DNA of 26,702 nucleotides from Caryophanales bacterium UBA3668 (GCA_002373085.1 DFJP01000095.1:1-26702), one strand, 5' to 3'. Shown: positions 6,809 through 15,710, numbered from the stretch's first letter. The notes: a model not told the origin generated them from the letters alone. A program made the numbers and translations.

Positions 6809-7371
6809 TTTTCTGAATTGCACCACTGCCACAAGAACATTTGAGTTCTCACAGACATAAATGCATTTTGTTTTAATAATTCTTTAATATCTTCTTTGGT
6901 GTACCATCTTGCGGCGATCTCTTCATCCACATAGCAAGATTCTTTAATCTCGCCTTTACAAGTACACACCACTATTTGCATCAATTCATCACTTGTTCCT
7001 TGAGAAGCATAAGAAGGAGATAAAGTTTCAATTATTTCTATCAAATCTAATCCAGTTTCTTCTTTGAGTTCTCTTTTTGCTGCCTCTTGAGGAGTTTCTC
7101 CTTTATCGATTAGTCCAGCAGGGAAGTTATAAACATCTCTATTAGTGGCTAGTCTAAATTCTTTTTGTAATAAGATTTTTTGATGATCTTCGCTTAGCGG
7201 CACTAAACCGACACCTTCAACCACCACTTGGCCAAAATTATCGTTAGTGACATTTTTCTTTCTAGAGATAAATTCATATTCTTTTAAATCGCCATCTTTA
7301 TTAATATAACTAGCAACATAATAAGATAAGAATTTTCCTTGATGAATTTTTCTAACATCTATTAGTTTCAT
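6799..7371 (-). CDS. nudF: Nudix hydrolase, ADP-ribose pyrophosphatase type
   Basis: 190 aa. The complete Nudix box Gx5Ex7REUxEExGU runs from Gly86 to Leu108 (E92, R100-E101, E104-E105, G107) and provides the metal-binding helix. FPAG just before it (83-86) and a quick match to the N-terminal ADPRase architecture suggest hydrolysis of ADP-ribose to AMP and ribose-5-phosphate. This is a cytoplasmic, Mg-dependent housekeeping or detoxification enzyme. AGGA lies 7 nt before the ATG. The gene is bounded by its own terminator and by the terminator of the upstream SPFH gene, so it is probably monocistronic. Substrate specificity within the Nudix family is inferred from length and the box context; other nucleoside diphosphate sugars are possible. 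Confidence 0.85.
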   Translation of the reverse strand: MKLIDVRKIHQGKFLSYYVASYINKDGDLKEYEFISRKKNVTNDNFGQVVVEGVGLVPLSEDHQKILLQKEFRLATNRDVYNFPAGLIDKGETPQEAAKRELKEETGLDLIEIIETLSPSYASQGTSDELMQIVVCTCKGEIKESCYVDEEIAARWYTKEDIKELLKQNAFMSVRTQMFLWQWCNSEKVA

Positions 7372-7420
7372 ATTTATATCCTATTTCTCCCGTTTCCATT
7401 TTTCAAGAAAAAAGGCACAC

Positions 7421-7440
7421 AAAAAGAGGCAAAGCCTCTT
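7421..7440 (-). terminator. Terminator of the SPFH gene
   Basis: Minus strand: perfect AAGAGGC/GCCUCUU stem with a 3-nt loop, ending in a U run. Confidence 0.85.
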
Positions 7441-7449
7441 AATGTTATT

Positions 7450-8421
7450 TTATTTCTTTTCGAATCTTTCGCAGCATGGATCTTCTTTTGGCTCCTTTAC
7501 TGGATGAGTTCCTTGTTTAGTAACTTCTCCTAAACCGGTTGTTTCGGAAAAGAGAATGTTTTTATTTGTTGATTCAACAACGTCGGTTGGAATAATTACT
7601 TTACTAGCTTGTCCATCAGCGACTTTCGCTAAAGTTTCATATCTCTTTAATTCAAGTACTTCTGGAGTGATACCCGCTTCAATTAAAGCTTTATATCCAT
7701 CAGCTTCAGCTTTCTTTTTAAGATAGATTTCTTTAGCCTCACCTTCAGCACGAGCAATACGAGCGTCTCTTTCACCTTCAGCTTGTAAAATAGCAGCTTC
7801 TTTATCACCTTGCGCTCTAGTAACAGCAGCAGCCTTATGGCCTTCAGCTTGTAATAAAGTTTCACGACGATCACGTTCTGCTTTCATTTGTTTTTCCATC
7901 GCATCACGGATTTCTTTTGGTGGAATGATGTTTTTGAGTTCGACTCTAGTAACTCTAATGCCCCATTCATCGGTGGCTTTATCAATAATAGAAGTCATTT
8001 TTGCGTTAATGACATCTCTACTAGTTAAGGTACCATCTAAATCTAATTCACCAACGATATTTCTTAAAGTTGTTGCGGTAAGATTTTCTAAAGCGCTTAC
8101 AGGATTAACCGCGCCATAAGCATAAAGCTTAGAATCAAATACTCTAAAATAGACAACACTATCAATTTGCATGGTAACGTTATCACGAGTAATAACAGGT
8201 TGAGGTGGGGCATCTAAGATTTGCTCCATAAGAGTGATTCTCTTTGAAACTCTTTCCATAAATGGAACAAGAATGTGTGGTCCCGCTACAAGGGTGCGGC
8301 GATATTTTCCTAAAAATTCAACGATGTATTCATGTGCTTGAGGAACAACGCGAATTGAACAGAGGAAAACAAGTAAAATAATCGCGCCAAGAACGACTAG
8401 GACAATTGCATATGGTGGCAT
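7450..8421 (-). CDS. SPFH/Band 7 (QmcA/stomatin-like) membrane protein
   Basis: 323 aa. One N-terminal transmembrane segment (about 5-22) is followed by an SPFH domain (about 23-185) with typical stomatin stretches: IVEFLGKYRRTL, GPHILVPF and TRDNV near 80. An alanine- and glutamate-rich coiled coil (about 185-245) carries AEGxxxA-type heptads. Such proteins form oligomeric scaffolds in membrane microdomains and act with membrane proteases. The C-terminus contains two adjacent cysteines in the last ten residues (DPCCERF), which is unusual. The ribosome site AAGGAG is clear. No NfeD partner lies beside it. The subfamily assignment (QmcA/YbbK-like rather than flotillin) follows from the single N-terminal anchor and the length. 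Confidence 0.9.
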   Translation of the reverse strand: MPPYAIVLVVLGAIILLVFLCSIRVVPQAHEYIVEFLGKYRRTLVAGPHILVPFMERVSKRITLMEQILDAPPQPVITRDNVTMQIDSVVYFRVFDSKLYAYGAVNPVSALENLTATTLRNIVGELDLDGTLTSRDVINAKMTSIIDKATDEWGIRVTRVELKNIIPPKEIRDAMEKQMKAERDRRETLLQAEGHKAAAVTRAQGDKEAAILQAEGERDARIARAEGEAKEIYLKKKAEADGYKALIEAGITPEVLELKRYETLAKVADGQASKVIIPTDVVESTNKNILFSETTGLGEVTKQGTHPVKEPKEDPCCERFEKK

Positions 8422-8514
8422 ATTAATATCTCCTTATAAGTTTTACTTATTGCTAAATATATTATTTCATTACACCTTCTTTATTACAACAAATACAGGA
8501 CTTTTTTATTGTCT

Positions 8515-9366
8515 ATGATTACAATAGTAAAGATGAGATTAGAGAAATATTTAGAAAACATTGAAGACTTATCTGGAAGAGTAATTGCCTTAACTGGTCC
8601 AACAAGTGGAATTGGTCTAGAAACTTGCCACCACCTCATTAAGAAAAATGCGAAAGTAATTTTACTTGCTAGAAATATCGAAAAAGCTCAAGAGATAAGG
8701 AATATCTATAAAGATAAAGACATTGGAGTAATTAAATACGACCAATCATCAATAGAGTCTATAGAAAAGGCAATTGATGAATTGATTAATTCATATCCTG
8801 AAGTTGATACAGTTATTCTTAACGCTGGTATACTCCAAGGAGAAGGAAAAACTAAAGATGGTTATCCTTTAGCCATTGGAGTTAACTATATCGGAGTCAA
8901 AAGATTTATCGATTATCTTTCTAGCAAGATTACTCGCCGCTTAAGATTTGTTATTCAAGGATCTGTGGTTGGAGGGTTCTCTATAAGAAAGAAAGTTGAT
9001 TTACTTAATGCGAACTTCAAAACCTTTAAGCAATACAATATATCTAAGATATATATCGAATCATATTTCTATAAGTTATATAAAGAAAACGCTTATCCAA
9101 ATATTGAATATGTCCTAACCGAACCTGGTATAACTTCTACCGAAATCATTCGTCATTTCCCTAAACCAATTAGATGGTTAGGCAAAGCATTTATGAAACT
9201 TTTCTTCCATTCACCAAAGATTGCTTCTTTAACTCTAGTTTTAGGAGCAAGTCAAAAAACAAATAATGGAGATTTTATCGTTCCTCGAGGTTTATTCTCT
9301 TTTAGTGGCTATCCTAAAATTAAGAAATTTCCTCGCCGAAGAGAAAGAAAATATCTCTTTGAATAA
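8515..9366 (+). CDS. Short-chain dehydrogenase/reductase
   Basis: 283 aa from ATG 8515. A TTG at 8509, in frame and 8 nt after AGGA, is an equally possible start. It has a Rossmann fold with the cofactor loop TGPTSGIG (about 27-34), the NAG structural motif (NAGIL, about 103) and the catalytic YNISK pair (Tyr and Lys of YxxxK, about 176-180). The arrangement resembles the retinol dehydrogenase/WW-domain oxidoreductase-like SDR branch, in which an NAD(P)H-dependent enzyme reduces or oxidises a carbonyl. The substrate cannot be predicted. A basic tail ends the protein. It is divergent from the SPFH gene (8422-8508 between them, with no convincing promoter) and closed by its own terminator. Confidence 0.85.
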   Translation: MITIVKMRLEKYLENIEDLSGRVIALTGPTSGIGLETCHHLIKKNAKVILLARNIEKAQEIRNIYKDKDIGVIKYDQSSIESIEKAIDELINSYPEVDTVILNAGILQGEGKTKDGYPLAIGVNYIGVKRFIDYLSSKITRRLRFVIQGSVVGGFSIRKKVDLLNANFKTFKQYNISKIYIESYFYKLYKENAYPNIEYVLTEPGITSTEIIRHFPKPIRWLGKAFMKLFFHSPKIASLTLVLGASQKTNNGDFIVPRGLFSFSGYPKIKKFPRRRERKYLFE

Positions 9367-9383
9367 ACTCATACAACATAACG

Positions 9384-9420
9384 ACCCTTTTCTCGGTTCA
9401 AAAAAGGGTTTTCTTTTTTT
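9384..9420 (+). terminator. Terminator of the dehydrogenase gene
   Basis: ACCCUUUU (9384-9391) pairs with AAAAGGGU (9402-9409), followed by a U-rich tract to 9420. Confidence 0.85.
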
Positions 9421-9452
9421 CTTATTTTTGTTTTAATGAAAAGTAGAAAGGA

Positions 9453-9481
9453 CCACTTCTAGTAGATAATACTCGAGGTGG
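9453..9481 (+). promoter_or_regulatory. Hairpin covering the Hc1-like gene's ribosome site
   Basis: CCACUUC (9453-9459) can pair over 7 bp, one of them U-G, with the Shine-Dalgarno GAGGUGG (9475-9481). This would close the ribosome site. Translational control or thermosensing is possible but unproven. Confidence 0.4.
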
Positions 9482-9493
9482 AATATAGAAATA

Positions 9494-9664
9494 ATGTCAA
9501 CACTTGAACAAATTCAACAAGCTTACGAAACATTCGTGACAGAAAATGAAAAATTCGTCGAAAAGGGCAACAAGGCTGCTGCTGGTAGAGCTCGTAAAGC
9601 ATTAGCAGAACTCGCAAAATTATGCAAAGCACGCCGTGCTGAAATTCTCGAAGAAAAGAAATAA
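9494..9664 (+). CDS. Hc1-like histone protein
   Basis: 56 aa, short, basic and helical. The stretch EKGNKAAAGRAR (23-34) matches the core of histone H1-like Hc1 proteins (PF07432), known in Chlamydia and Bacteroidota, which bind and condense DNA without sequence specificity. Here only the core helix pair is present; the lysine- and alanine-rich tail of chlamydial Hc1 is absent. The gene has a strong GAGGTGG ribosome site 12 nt upstream, codons typical of well-expressed genes, and a strong terminator, so it is likely abundant. It stands alone between the dehydrogenase terminator and the convergent DUF6273 gene. The family call rests on the motif and size. A role in nucleoid structure or RNA binding is inferred. 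Confidence 0.75.
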   Translation: MSTLEQIQQAYETFVTENEKFVEKGNKAAAGRARKALAELAKLCKARRAEILEEKK

Positions 9665-9684
9665 TCTAATCTTAATTCGAAATC

Positions 9685-9715
9685 AAAAAGTCGATTGTTG
9701 AAATCGACTTTTTTT
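9685..9715. terminator. Bidirectional terminator between convergent genes
   Basis: A perfect 11-bp stem, AAAAAGTCGAT (9685-9695) with ATCGACTTTTT (9703-9713), gives U runs on both strands. It serves the Hc1-like gene on plus and the DUF6273 gene on minus. Confidence 0.85.
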
Positions 9716-9728
9716 AATTTTTTTTGAA

Positions 9729-11882
9729 TTAATCAATGTTAATCCAGCACGCTGGTCTAACACCTAATGATGTTTTACTAATTGAATCGTAGCTAATGCT
9801 TCCGTTATTAGTGACATATCTAATTTCATATGCGGCATTTGGATAAGGAGTACGTAAACTCCAAAATGCTTTATCGTTTTGTAATGCGACATATAATCCT
9901 TGACACTTAGCGTAGTCAGTACCACTTACAGTTGATTGGCTTGTAGAAAGATGTTCTTTTATTTCACTTCTTGATAACAGGAAGATTTTATCTTCAGTAT
10001 CATTACAAGTATATTCATTAGTGTTATCTAATGTAGAGTCAATAGAATTATCAACTGTGGTTAATTTAACGACATCATTTTTACTACTAGGCAAAGCGGA
10101 ATTATAGAATTCGTTATTAAGCCACGCTCTAATATCAGATAATTCATAATTATTCGCGTAGCCTGTTCCACCATTATGGATAAATTCTATGTCTTTGTTT
10201 TGGTGATAATGGGATTGACTATCAAGGATGATTTCAGAAGTGATAAACAAACTTCCATCATAATGATCTAATACATTCCATTTAATAGGTTCATATTCAA
10301 ACCAATAGGTAGTGTTTGTTTGATATCCGTTATCGTATTGATAAGAACTATTTCCTAAAGCATCTTCTGCATTAATTGGGCGGTAGCTAGTAAAATACAC
10401 TCCTCGATAATCAAGTTGATTATCACTATTAATATCAACATCAACATAGAACATATATTGATTTGATGTACTTGAAGCATAGTAGTCATATGTAGACCAA
10501 CTTCCACTTTGAGTCATTGGGTCTCCATATTGACTATTAAGAGATTGAATAAGGCTAGTATCTGTTACCTTGCTTTGAGGATAACTGCCATAAGTCAAAT
10601 CTTCAAAATGATATCTTGTTGAGAAGTTTTCATTTTGGAATGGTGCTGTATATTTTGTGTACGAAAGTCCTGTTTCAGTCACGATATTTTCTACTTCACA
10701 AGTGACGTTTTCACTAATGGAAATTTCACAATCCGTACAAGTTCCATGAGCGTGACATGTTTTATAATCTTCTGACCATACATAAGTTAGATCACCAAAA
10801 ATATGTCCCTTTGCAGGAAGAGTGAATTCTCTTTGATCTTCATAACGGTTTTTATCTGGACCGATAAAGGCTGCTTGTCTAATAGAATATCCATCTTCAG
10901 TGCAAGTTGCTTCTTTTCTATCGATTTCAAAGTTACGGATATCTCTTACATAGTAATCGTTAGTTCCGTTTGTAGATGGGATAATTGCGGTAACAGTTTC
11001 TCCATAATCTCCCCAAACCCAATTTATGTTTTCGTAGTCATATAAAGGTTTAAAGACTTGAACTCCAGCGGTTATAGTTCCGTTAACAGAAACAAATATT
11101 GCGACGTCATCTTTGAAATTATCGATTTCATAGTCTCTAGGAGTTTGGGTCTCATCAGTGAAAATAGCCTTGCCAGATTTGTCTTTGACATTGACTGTAT
11201 AAACTTTTTCTCCTGGGAGAGAATCTTCGAAATAGAAAAGTAATTTATCATCGATGTAACTTGTTACCTTAATAGTAACGTTATTAATATCTTCTTTTTC
11301 GTTGGTGTAGAAAATAGATGAATAACGTGATGTTTCATTCTCGTACACTGATAAGGTATAAACATTGTTTTGTCTTAAATCTAAGAATTTAACATATTCT
11401 TGGAATGGAGTGCTTACTAAGTAATTTTCTCCTTTTAGAGAGATAATTAAATTGGAATGATTCTCAATATTTGTGCTTAATGCAAATGCTAATGAAGTTG
11501 CACTAGCGGAAATAAGACTAACATCCACTGCTGGAATAACAGGTAATTTAATAACGCCTAAAACTAAAACTGTAGAAATAGCAGCAACTCCTACTACTCC
11601 TCCAACCGCTCCAATAGCAGCAGAAGAACTAGTTGCACCAGCGGTACTAGAGCTACTTGAGGTGTCGTTATTAGACTGATTAGAGTTTTCTAGAGAAGGA
11701 TTTCCACTATCTTCCTCGTTTTTATTTTCTTCGGAAGTTTGAAAAACTTCTTTTTCTGATTTCTCTATTTCAGGAACTTTATTGACCTCTTTAATATCAT
11801 TTAAAGGGTTTTCTTTCGCATTATAGTGACCATCAGAGTTATTAATATTAAGATTGTTTAATTCATCTTTTTTCATTTTCAT
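9729..11882 (-). CDS. Large membrane-anchored DUF6273 surface protein
   Basis: 717 aa. Acidic, asparagine-rich N-terminus (1-75), Ser/Thr linker, then a Gly/Ala/Val-rich transmembrane segment (about 86-112). The C-terminal bulk is probably outside the cell: beta-rich repeats (about 120-310), a cysteine-containing segment (ATCTEDGY near 325, GHIFG near 359, TCTDCE near 381), and a DUF6273 domain (about 428-717). Hallmarks of the last are YGSYPQS, IKWNVLD, SDIRAWLNN, FLLSRSEI, FWSLRTP and a final GVRPA. The function of DUF6273 is not established; it is common in surface proteins of gut Bacillota. The start lies 3 nt after the mscS stop and lacks a clear ribosome site, so translation is probably coupled. 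Last gene of a three-gene operon. Confidence 0.8.
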   Translation of the reverse strand: MKMKKDELNNLNINNSDGHYNAKENPLNDIKEVNKVPEIEKSEKEVFQTSEENKNEEDSGNPSLENSNQSNNDTSSSSSTAGATSSSAAIGAVGGVVGVAAISTVLVLGVIKLPVIPAVDVSLISASATSLAFALSTNIENHSNLIISLKGENYLVSTPFQEYVKFLDLRQNNVYTLSVYENETSRYSSIFYTNEKEDINNVTIKVTSYIDDKLLFYFEDSLPGEKVYTVNVKDKSGKAIFTDETQTPRDYEIDNFKDDVAIFVSVNGTITAGVQVFKPLYDYENINWVWGDYGETVTAIIPSTNGTNDYYVRDIRNFEIDRKEATCTEDGYSIRQAAFIGPDKNRYEDQREFTLPAKGHIFGDLTYVWSEDYKTCHAHGTCTDCEISISENVTCEVENIVTETGLSYTKYTAPFQNENFSTRYHFEDLTYGSYPQSKVTDTSLIQSLNSQYGDPMTQSGSWSTYDYYASSTSNQYMFYVDVDINSDNQLDYRGVYFTSYRPINAEDALGNSSYQYDNGYQTNTTYWFEYEPIKWNVLDHYDGSLFITSEIILDSQSHYHQNKDIEFIHNGGTGYANNYELSDIRAWLNNEFYNSALPSSKNDVVKLTTVDNSIDSTLDNTNEYTCNDTEDKIFLLSRSEIKEHLSTSQSTVSGTDYAKCQGLYVALQNDKAFWSLRTPYPNAAYEIRYVTNNGSISYDSISKTSLGVRPACWINID

Positions 11883-11885
11883 TCA

Positions 11886-12920
11886 CTATTTAATGTTTTC
11901 AACTTCATCACGGATGTGTGACGATAAATCTTTTTGTTCTTTAACAAATTCTTGAGACTTTTCGATTTCTTTAGCGGATGCATTCTCAAAAGTAGTTGGC
12001 TTATTAACCACAACTTGTGGGAATGGGATATTAACATTGTATTTATCAAATAATAACTTGAATTGACGGTTCATATCTCTTTCAACTTGATATTTGGAGC
12101 CTTCTTTACATTTAGCAACAAACTTCAAATTAACAGAAGAATCAGCGAGTTCAGAAACGCCTTTGTAGAATGGTCCTTCAACAATTTCTGGAATTGATTC
12201 TTTAACTTCATCAAGATGTTCTTTTAAGATAGCTTCCACTCTTTCAAGTGATTCACCATATTCAATTCCGATATCAATAGCAGCGATAGATAATTGATCA
12301 GACATATTTACTAACGCTCTTAATTCGGAGTTATTAATAACTTTGGTGTTCCCACCAGCGTCCTCAATTCTTGTGGTTCTAATACCAATTTCTTTAACAG
12401 TGCCTCTAAAGCCACCAATGACAACGATGTCACCAACTTCAAAGACATGTTCAAAAACGATAAACAAGCCAGCAATAACATCTTGTAATAATGGTTGTAA
12501 GGCCAAACCTATAATCAAGGTGACGATACTTAATCCTGTAACGATTGCGGTTGTGTCAACTCCAAAGGCCTTTAAGATAAAGAATAATAGGACGATTACT
12601 GAAACGTATTTAATTAAGCTACAAAGTAAATCAATAATCGCATTGCCTTTGATAAGAATCTTATTCAATTGTTTTAGTAAGAAACGGGCAATCCAACTAA
12701 GAGTAAAGACGAAAATAGCATAGCTAATAACTCTTACCCATTGGTTAGGAGAACCGGCTCCTGAGAAGATATTAAGGCTGTACCAAAATTCGTTCGTTGG
12801 CTTAAAAATGTACTTTCCAATAATTAAGAATACAAAGTACACAATAGCGATAACGATGCCAGTAATCTTAAGAACTAGTCCTAATATTTTGTTAAATTTT
12901 TCTTTCTTTTCCATATCCAT
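11886..12920 (-). CDS. mscS: Small-conductance mechanosensitive channel, MscS family
   Basis: 344 aa from ATG 12920, preceded by GGAGG at 8 nt. An upstream in-frame GTG would overlap that site and is rejected. Three transmembrane regions are seen (about 8-36, 60-82 and 100-150). The last includes the glycine/alanine-rich pore helix GLSIVTLIIGLALQ and the conserved beta-domain entry FEVGDIV...GTVKEIGIRTT. It opens under membrane tension to release solutes on osmotic downshock. A charged tail (about 310-344) extends past the usual fold. It lies 45 nt after the 857-aa surface protein and 3 nt before the DUF6273 protein. That pairing with two surface proteins suggests a cell-envelope stress or attachment setting, though channel function alone would not need it. 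Confidence 0.92.
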   Translation of the reverse strand: MDMEKKEKFNKILGLVLKITGIVIAIVYFVFLIIGKYIFKPTNEFWYSLNIFSGAGSPNQWVRVISYAIFVFTLSWIARFLLKQLNKILIKGNAIIDLLCSLIKYVSVIVLLFFILKAFGVDTTAIVTGLSIVTLIIGLALQPLLQDVIAGLFIVFEHVFEVGDIVVIGGFRGTVKEIGIRTTRIEDAGGNTKVINNSELRALVNMSDQLSIAAIDIGIEYGESLERVEAILKEHLDEVKESIPEIVEGPFYKGVSELADSSVNLKFVAKCKEGSKYQVERDMNRQFKLLFDKYNVNIPFPQVVVNKPTTFENASAKEIEKSQEFVKEQKDLSSHIRDEVENIK

Positions 12921-12965
12921 ATAAGTAACCTCCACTTATTTGTATTTTTAACATTTAAAAATGTT

Positions 12966-15539
12966 TTAATCTTCTTTATTCTTTTTATTTTTAATTGATA
13001 AATATCCAACTCCACCGATAGCAATAACAGAACCTAAAGCAAGAATAATTGCCCAATCGATTCCTTCTTTTGCAACAGTTGGTTCACTACTTGGAGTGAT
13101 TATTGCAAAAGTTCCAACTTTGTCTGTGAATATTGTTGCTACTCTAGTATCAGGATCGTAGTCATAACTCATTTCGATTAGATTATTATCTTCATCAAGT
13201 AAAACAATTTTGAAATTAGAATCATCAACATCAGTTGGGACATCTAACTTAATAACTAAAGTTAATCCTTCTTCGATGTCACTTAAGGAAACTTCTACAG
13301 TTTGTCCTTCAACTTCTTGATAGAACTTAATTTCGCATATTGAAGAAATAGCTTCTTCTTCAACTATCATGCTTTCGATGGTTTGATAATCGATATTATC
13401 TTTAACGTTTTGATTATTATTACTTGAACTATTGACATCAATAGAGATAGTGTCTGGAATACCACTTCCACCTTCAATCGCAATTGCCACTCCAGCTTCA
13501 CGGTCTTCAATTTCTTTTCTTTCGTGTTCAACTTTTAATTCTTTATATTCTTCTTCAGCGGTAGTAAGCGCATTATAAGAAGGTTCTGGCACTAAAAGTT
13601 TTTCGCTTGGAGATAAAGAATCATATGCTTTTCTTGCCTTATCAATTTCCGGATTATGTGTTCCGACATATTCAAGGTCTTCGGAAATGTTATTTACCAA
13701 ATTAACAAAGTTATCAACATTCTCATATATTCTTTCTTTATCTAATAGTTCTTGATAATTGGAGATAAATCCTTGTTCATTACTATCAAGCGCATCATAA
13801 GCATTTCTCGCTTCTTCTAAGGCATTTTGATATTCACTACTATATTCAACTTCTCCTAATTCAGAGATGAGTTTTAAGACGTTATAGATATCTTCCGCAA
13901 ACTTGAGTTCGTTATATAAAGTTGGTACAAGAGCTTGTTCTTCTTTACTTAAACCTTCAAACGCTGCTTTAGCTGCCATAATTCTATCTAAGCAATCTTC
14001 ATCATATGTGACCTCTCCGATAGCACCGATAGTTTCAGAAATAGAATTTAATCTATCATATAGATTTCTTGCAGCCACTAAGTCGTTATAATCACTAACC
14101 AAAGCTTTTTGTTCATCAGTTAAAGATTGATAAGCGTTTTCGGCATTGATGATATCTTCTAAACAGCTATCTGTGTATCTAACTTCCCCGATTTTATCGA
14201 TTAATATATCAGCAATTTGAGCATGTGCAGAATCATACGAATTAATTAGTTGAGATCTTGCTTCAGCAATTTCAAAAACAGTTTTATTGTCATCTTCATA
14301 TACTTCTGTTGCTACTTCAATTGCAGTATTAAATACACTAGCGATTTCTGGATAAGAAGTCGAGATAGAACTAACATATTCATTAGCTTGTAAAATAGAA
14401 TCTTCTAACGCGGTTTTATCATTTGGATAAATGCTGACACTTAATGATTTTGCGGAAACACCGTTATAGTTATTATTTCCTTCGATTTTGTAATAGACAG
14501 TATATGTACCAACTAATTTCTTTTGTGGAATTGCTGTTGAATAAGAACTTCCATCTAAAGAATATAGAAGAGTTCCTCCGTTAGTGCTACCTGCTTCAAT
14601 AAGGTTTTGATTTTCTGAAGTATACTTCAAACCAATCTTCCCTTTTGGGGCAGTATATGTAGGGTTAGCCTTACTAATTTTTACTGTTCCACTACCGGAA
14701 TATGCTTTATAACCGCTTGCGGTTACTTGGAAATAAACTGTATAGTTGCCAACATCTTTATATGTAGGATTAGTTATTAAGTTATAACTTCCTGATGAAG
14801 CTGTTCGATATTTAATTGTGTAGCCACTACTTGGTTGACTAACGTTAACAGTAATCGATCTATTCGCTCCTGTATAAGTTCCATTATATGATTGAACACT
14901 AACAGTCATATCTTTATCTTCGCTTGGGAATACTTCATTTAATGCACCAACATAATAGTCACAGTTTTCCCAATATCCATTAGAGCCAGCACCAATACCA
15001 CTATCACCCCATGAAGTGTTATAGTGTCTTGGACCGATAATTAAGTGCCAGTTTGTGCCATTATTAATATAATCTTTTAATGTTTTTCCTGAAGCACCAG
15101 TTGAAGTTGAAGAAGTCCAGTTATCTTTTTGGTCTCCTGAAGTACCTGACCAGCTCACTGTAATAGAACCAGTTTGAGATGTATTTGACGCGAAGAAATA
15201 ATGCTTGCAAGCACTGTAACTATATGGGTGAGCGTCATTTGAATTAGTTAATTTGTTGCTGCTATCAATAGATGGTTTGCTTTCAAATAAGCATAAAAGC
15301 CATCCTTTCATGTCTAAGCCATTATTTGTGACTTGGAAAGATGCGCTGACAGTTCCATCTGCGGCACGAGTAAATCCACCACTAACTCCTGAATAATCAG
15401 CAGCGTCTACTTTAATTGCGGTTTGTTTACGATAGATATTAATCGCAAAAACTTGAGAAAAGACTAAACCAAAAGAAAGACCAAAAGCGATAAGTGTTTT
15501 TTTACTATATTGTTTCCTTCGTGTTCTATCCGTTCTCAT
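12966..15539 (-). CDS. Large cell-surface repeat protein (signal, Ig-like/MBG-type domains, helical repeats, C-terminal anchor)
   Basis: 857 aa. A basic N-terminus and hydrophobic signal (14-33) are followed by an unrecognised domain (50-205, three cysteines). Two MBG/Ig-like beta domains (about 210-290 and 293-370) each contain GNYTVYF- or GTYTVYY-type strands. Then comes a helical region (375-445) and four helical repeats of about 55 residues (about 452, 510, 565 and 622 onward) with the pattern A..AYD.L...E.ALV..Y..L..A...Y. A beta domain (about 740-815) and a transmembrane anchor with a basic tail (826-857) end the protein. There is no LPXTG motif. A likely stalk-like adhesin or surface protein. 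No Shine-Dalgarno sequence is visible before the ATG. First gene of the operon with mscS; the upstream motif is shared with the 496-aa gene. Confidence 0.8.
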   Translation of the reverse strand: MRTDRTRRKQYSKKTLIAFGLSFGLVFSQVFAINIYRKQTAIKVDAADYSGVSGGFTRAADGTVSASFQVTNNGLDMKGWLLCLFESKPSIDSSNKLTNSNDAHPYSYSACKHYFFASNTSQTGSITVSWSGTSGDQKDNWTSSTSTGASGKTLKDYINNGTNWHLIIGPRHYNTSWGDSGIGAGSNGYWENCDYYVGALNEVFPSEDKDMTVSVQSYNGTYTGANRSITVNVSQPSSGYTIKYRTASSGSYNLITNPTYKDVGNYTVYFQVTASGYKAYSGSGTVKISKANPTYTAPKGKIGLKYTSENQNLIEAGSTNGGTLLYSLDGSSYSTAIPQKKLVGTYTVYYKIEGNNNYNGVSAKSLSVSIYPNDKTALEDSILQANEYVSSISTSYPEIASVFNTAIEVATEVYEDDNKTVFEIAEARSQLINSYDSAHAQIADILIDKIGEVRYTDSCLEDIINAENAYQSLTDEQKALVSDYNDLVAARNLYDRLNSISETIGAIGEVTYDEDCLDRIMAAKAAFEGLSKEEQALVPTLYNELKFAEDIYNVLKLISELGEVEYSSEYQNALEEARNAYDALDSNEQGFISNYQELLDKERIYENVDNFVNLVNNISEDLEYVGTHNPEIDKARKAYDSLSPSEKLLVPEPSYNALTTAEEEYKELKVEHERKEIEDREAGVAIAIEGGSGIPDTISIDVNSSSNNNQNVKDNIDYQTIESMIVEEEAISSICEIKFYQEVEGQTVEVSLSDIEEGLTLVIKLDVPTDVDDSNFKIVLLDEDNNLIEMSYDYDPDTRVATIFTDKVGTFAIITPSSEPTVAKEGIDWAIILALGSVIAIGGVGYLSIKNKKNKED

Positions 15540-15596
15540 AAATAGATTTTGAGCATTATTCTTTAAAATATTTTAAAAAATAAAAGCAACGTCATT

Positions 15597-15632
15597 GTAT
15601 TACGATGGTTGCCACAAATGTGTCACACTAAG
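15597..15632 (-). promoter_or_regulatory. Shared TGTGAC direct-repeat element with -10-like box (copy B)
   Basis: Minus strand: TGTGAC (15627-15622) and TGTGGC (15616-15611) are spaced 11 bp apart, then ATCG and a -10-like TAATAC (15602-15597). It matches the element upstream of the 496-aa gene in 16 of 20 positions over the repeats. The remainder of the 15540-15748 gap is AT-rich, with nothing further recognised apart from the lipoprotein terminator. Confidence 0.5.
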
Positions 15633-15710
15633 TGGAAAAAGCATTTGTTTATAAAGCTATATTTCAATTTTTTGACGCTATTAATAAGAATAGTAAATTT
15701 GACAGTAAAT

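Noticed and set aside
12343..12723. 126-codon open frame on the plus strand inside mscS
   Set aside because: It is exactly antisense to the conserved MscS pore and beta domains, has no ribosome site and shows no recognisable motif. It is a shadow of the real gene.
12944..12968. AT-rich palindrome AACATTT/AAATGTT after the 857-aa gene as a terminator
   Set aside because: There is no U run on the minus strand, and mscS follows closely, so read-through is more likely.
12966..15539. LPXTG-type sortase substrate
   Set aside because: There is no LPXTG-like motif before the C-terminal hydrophobic segment, only a simple transmembrane anchor with a basic tail.
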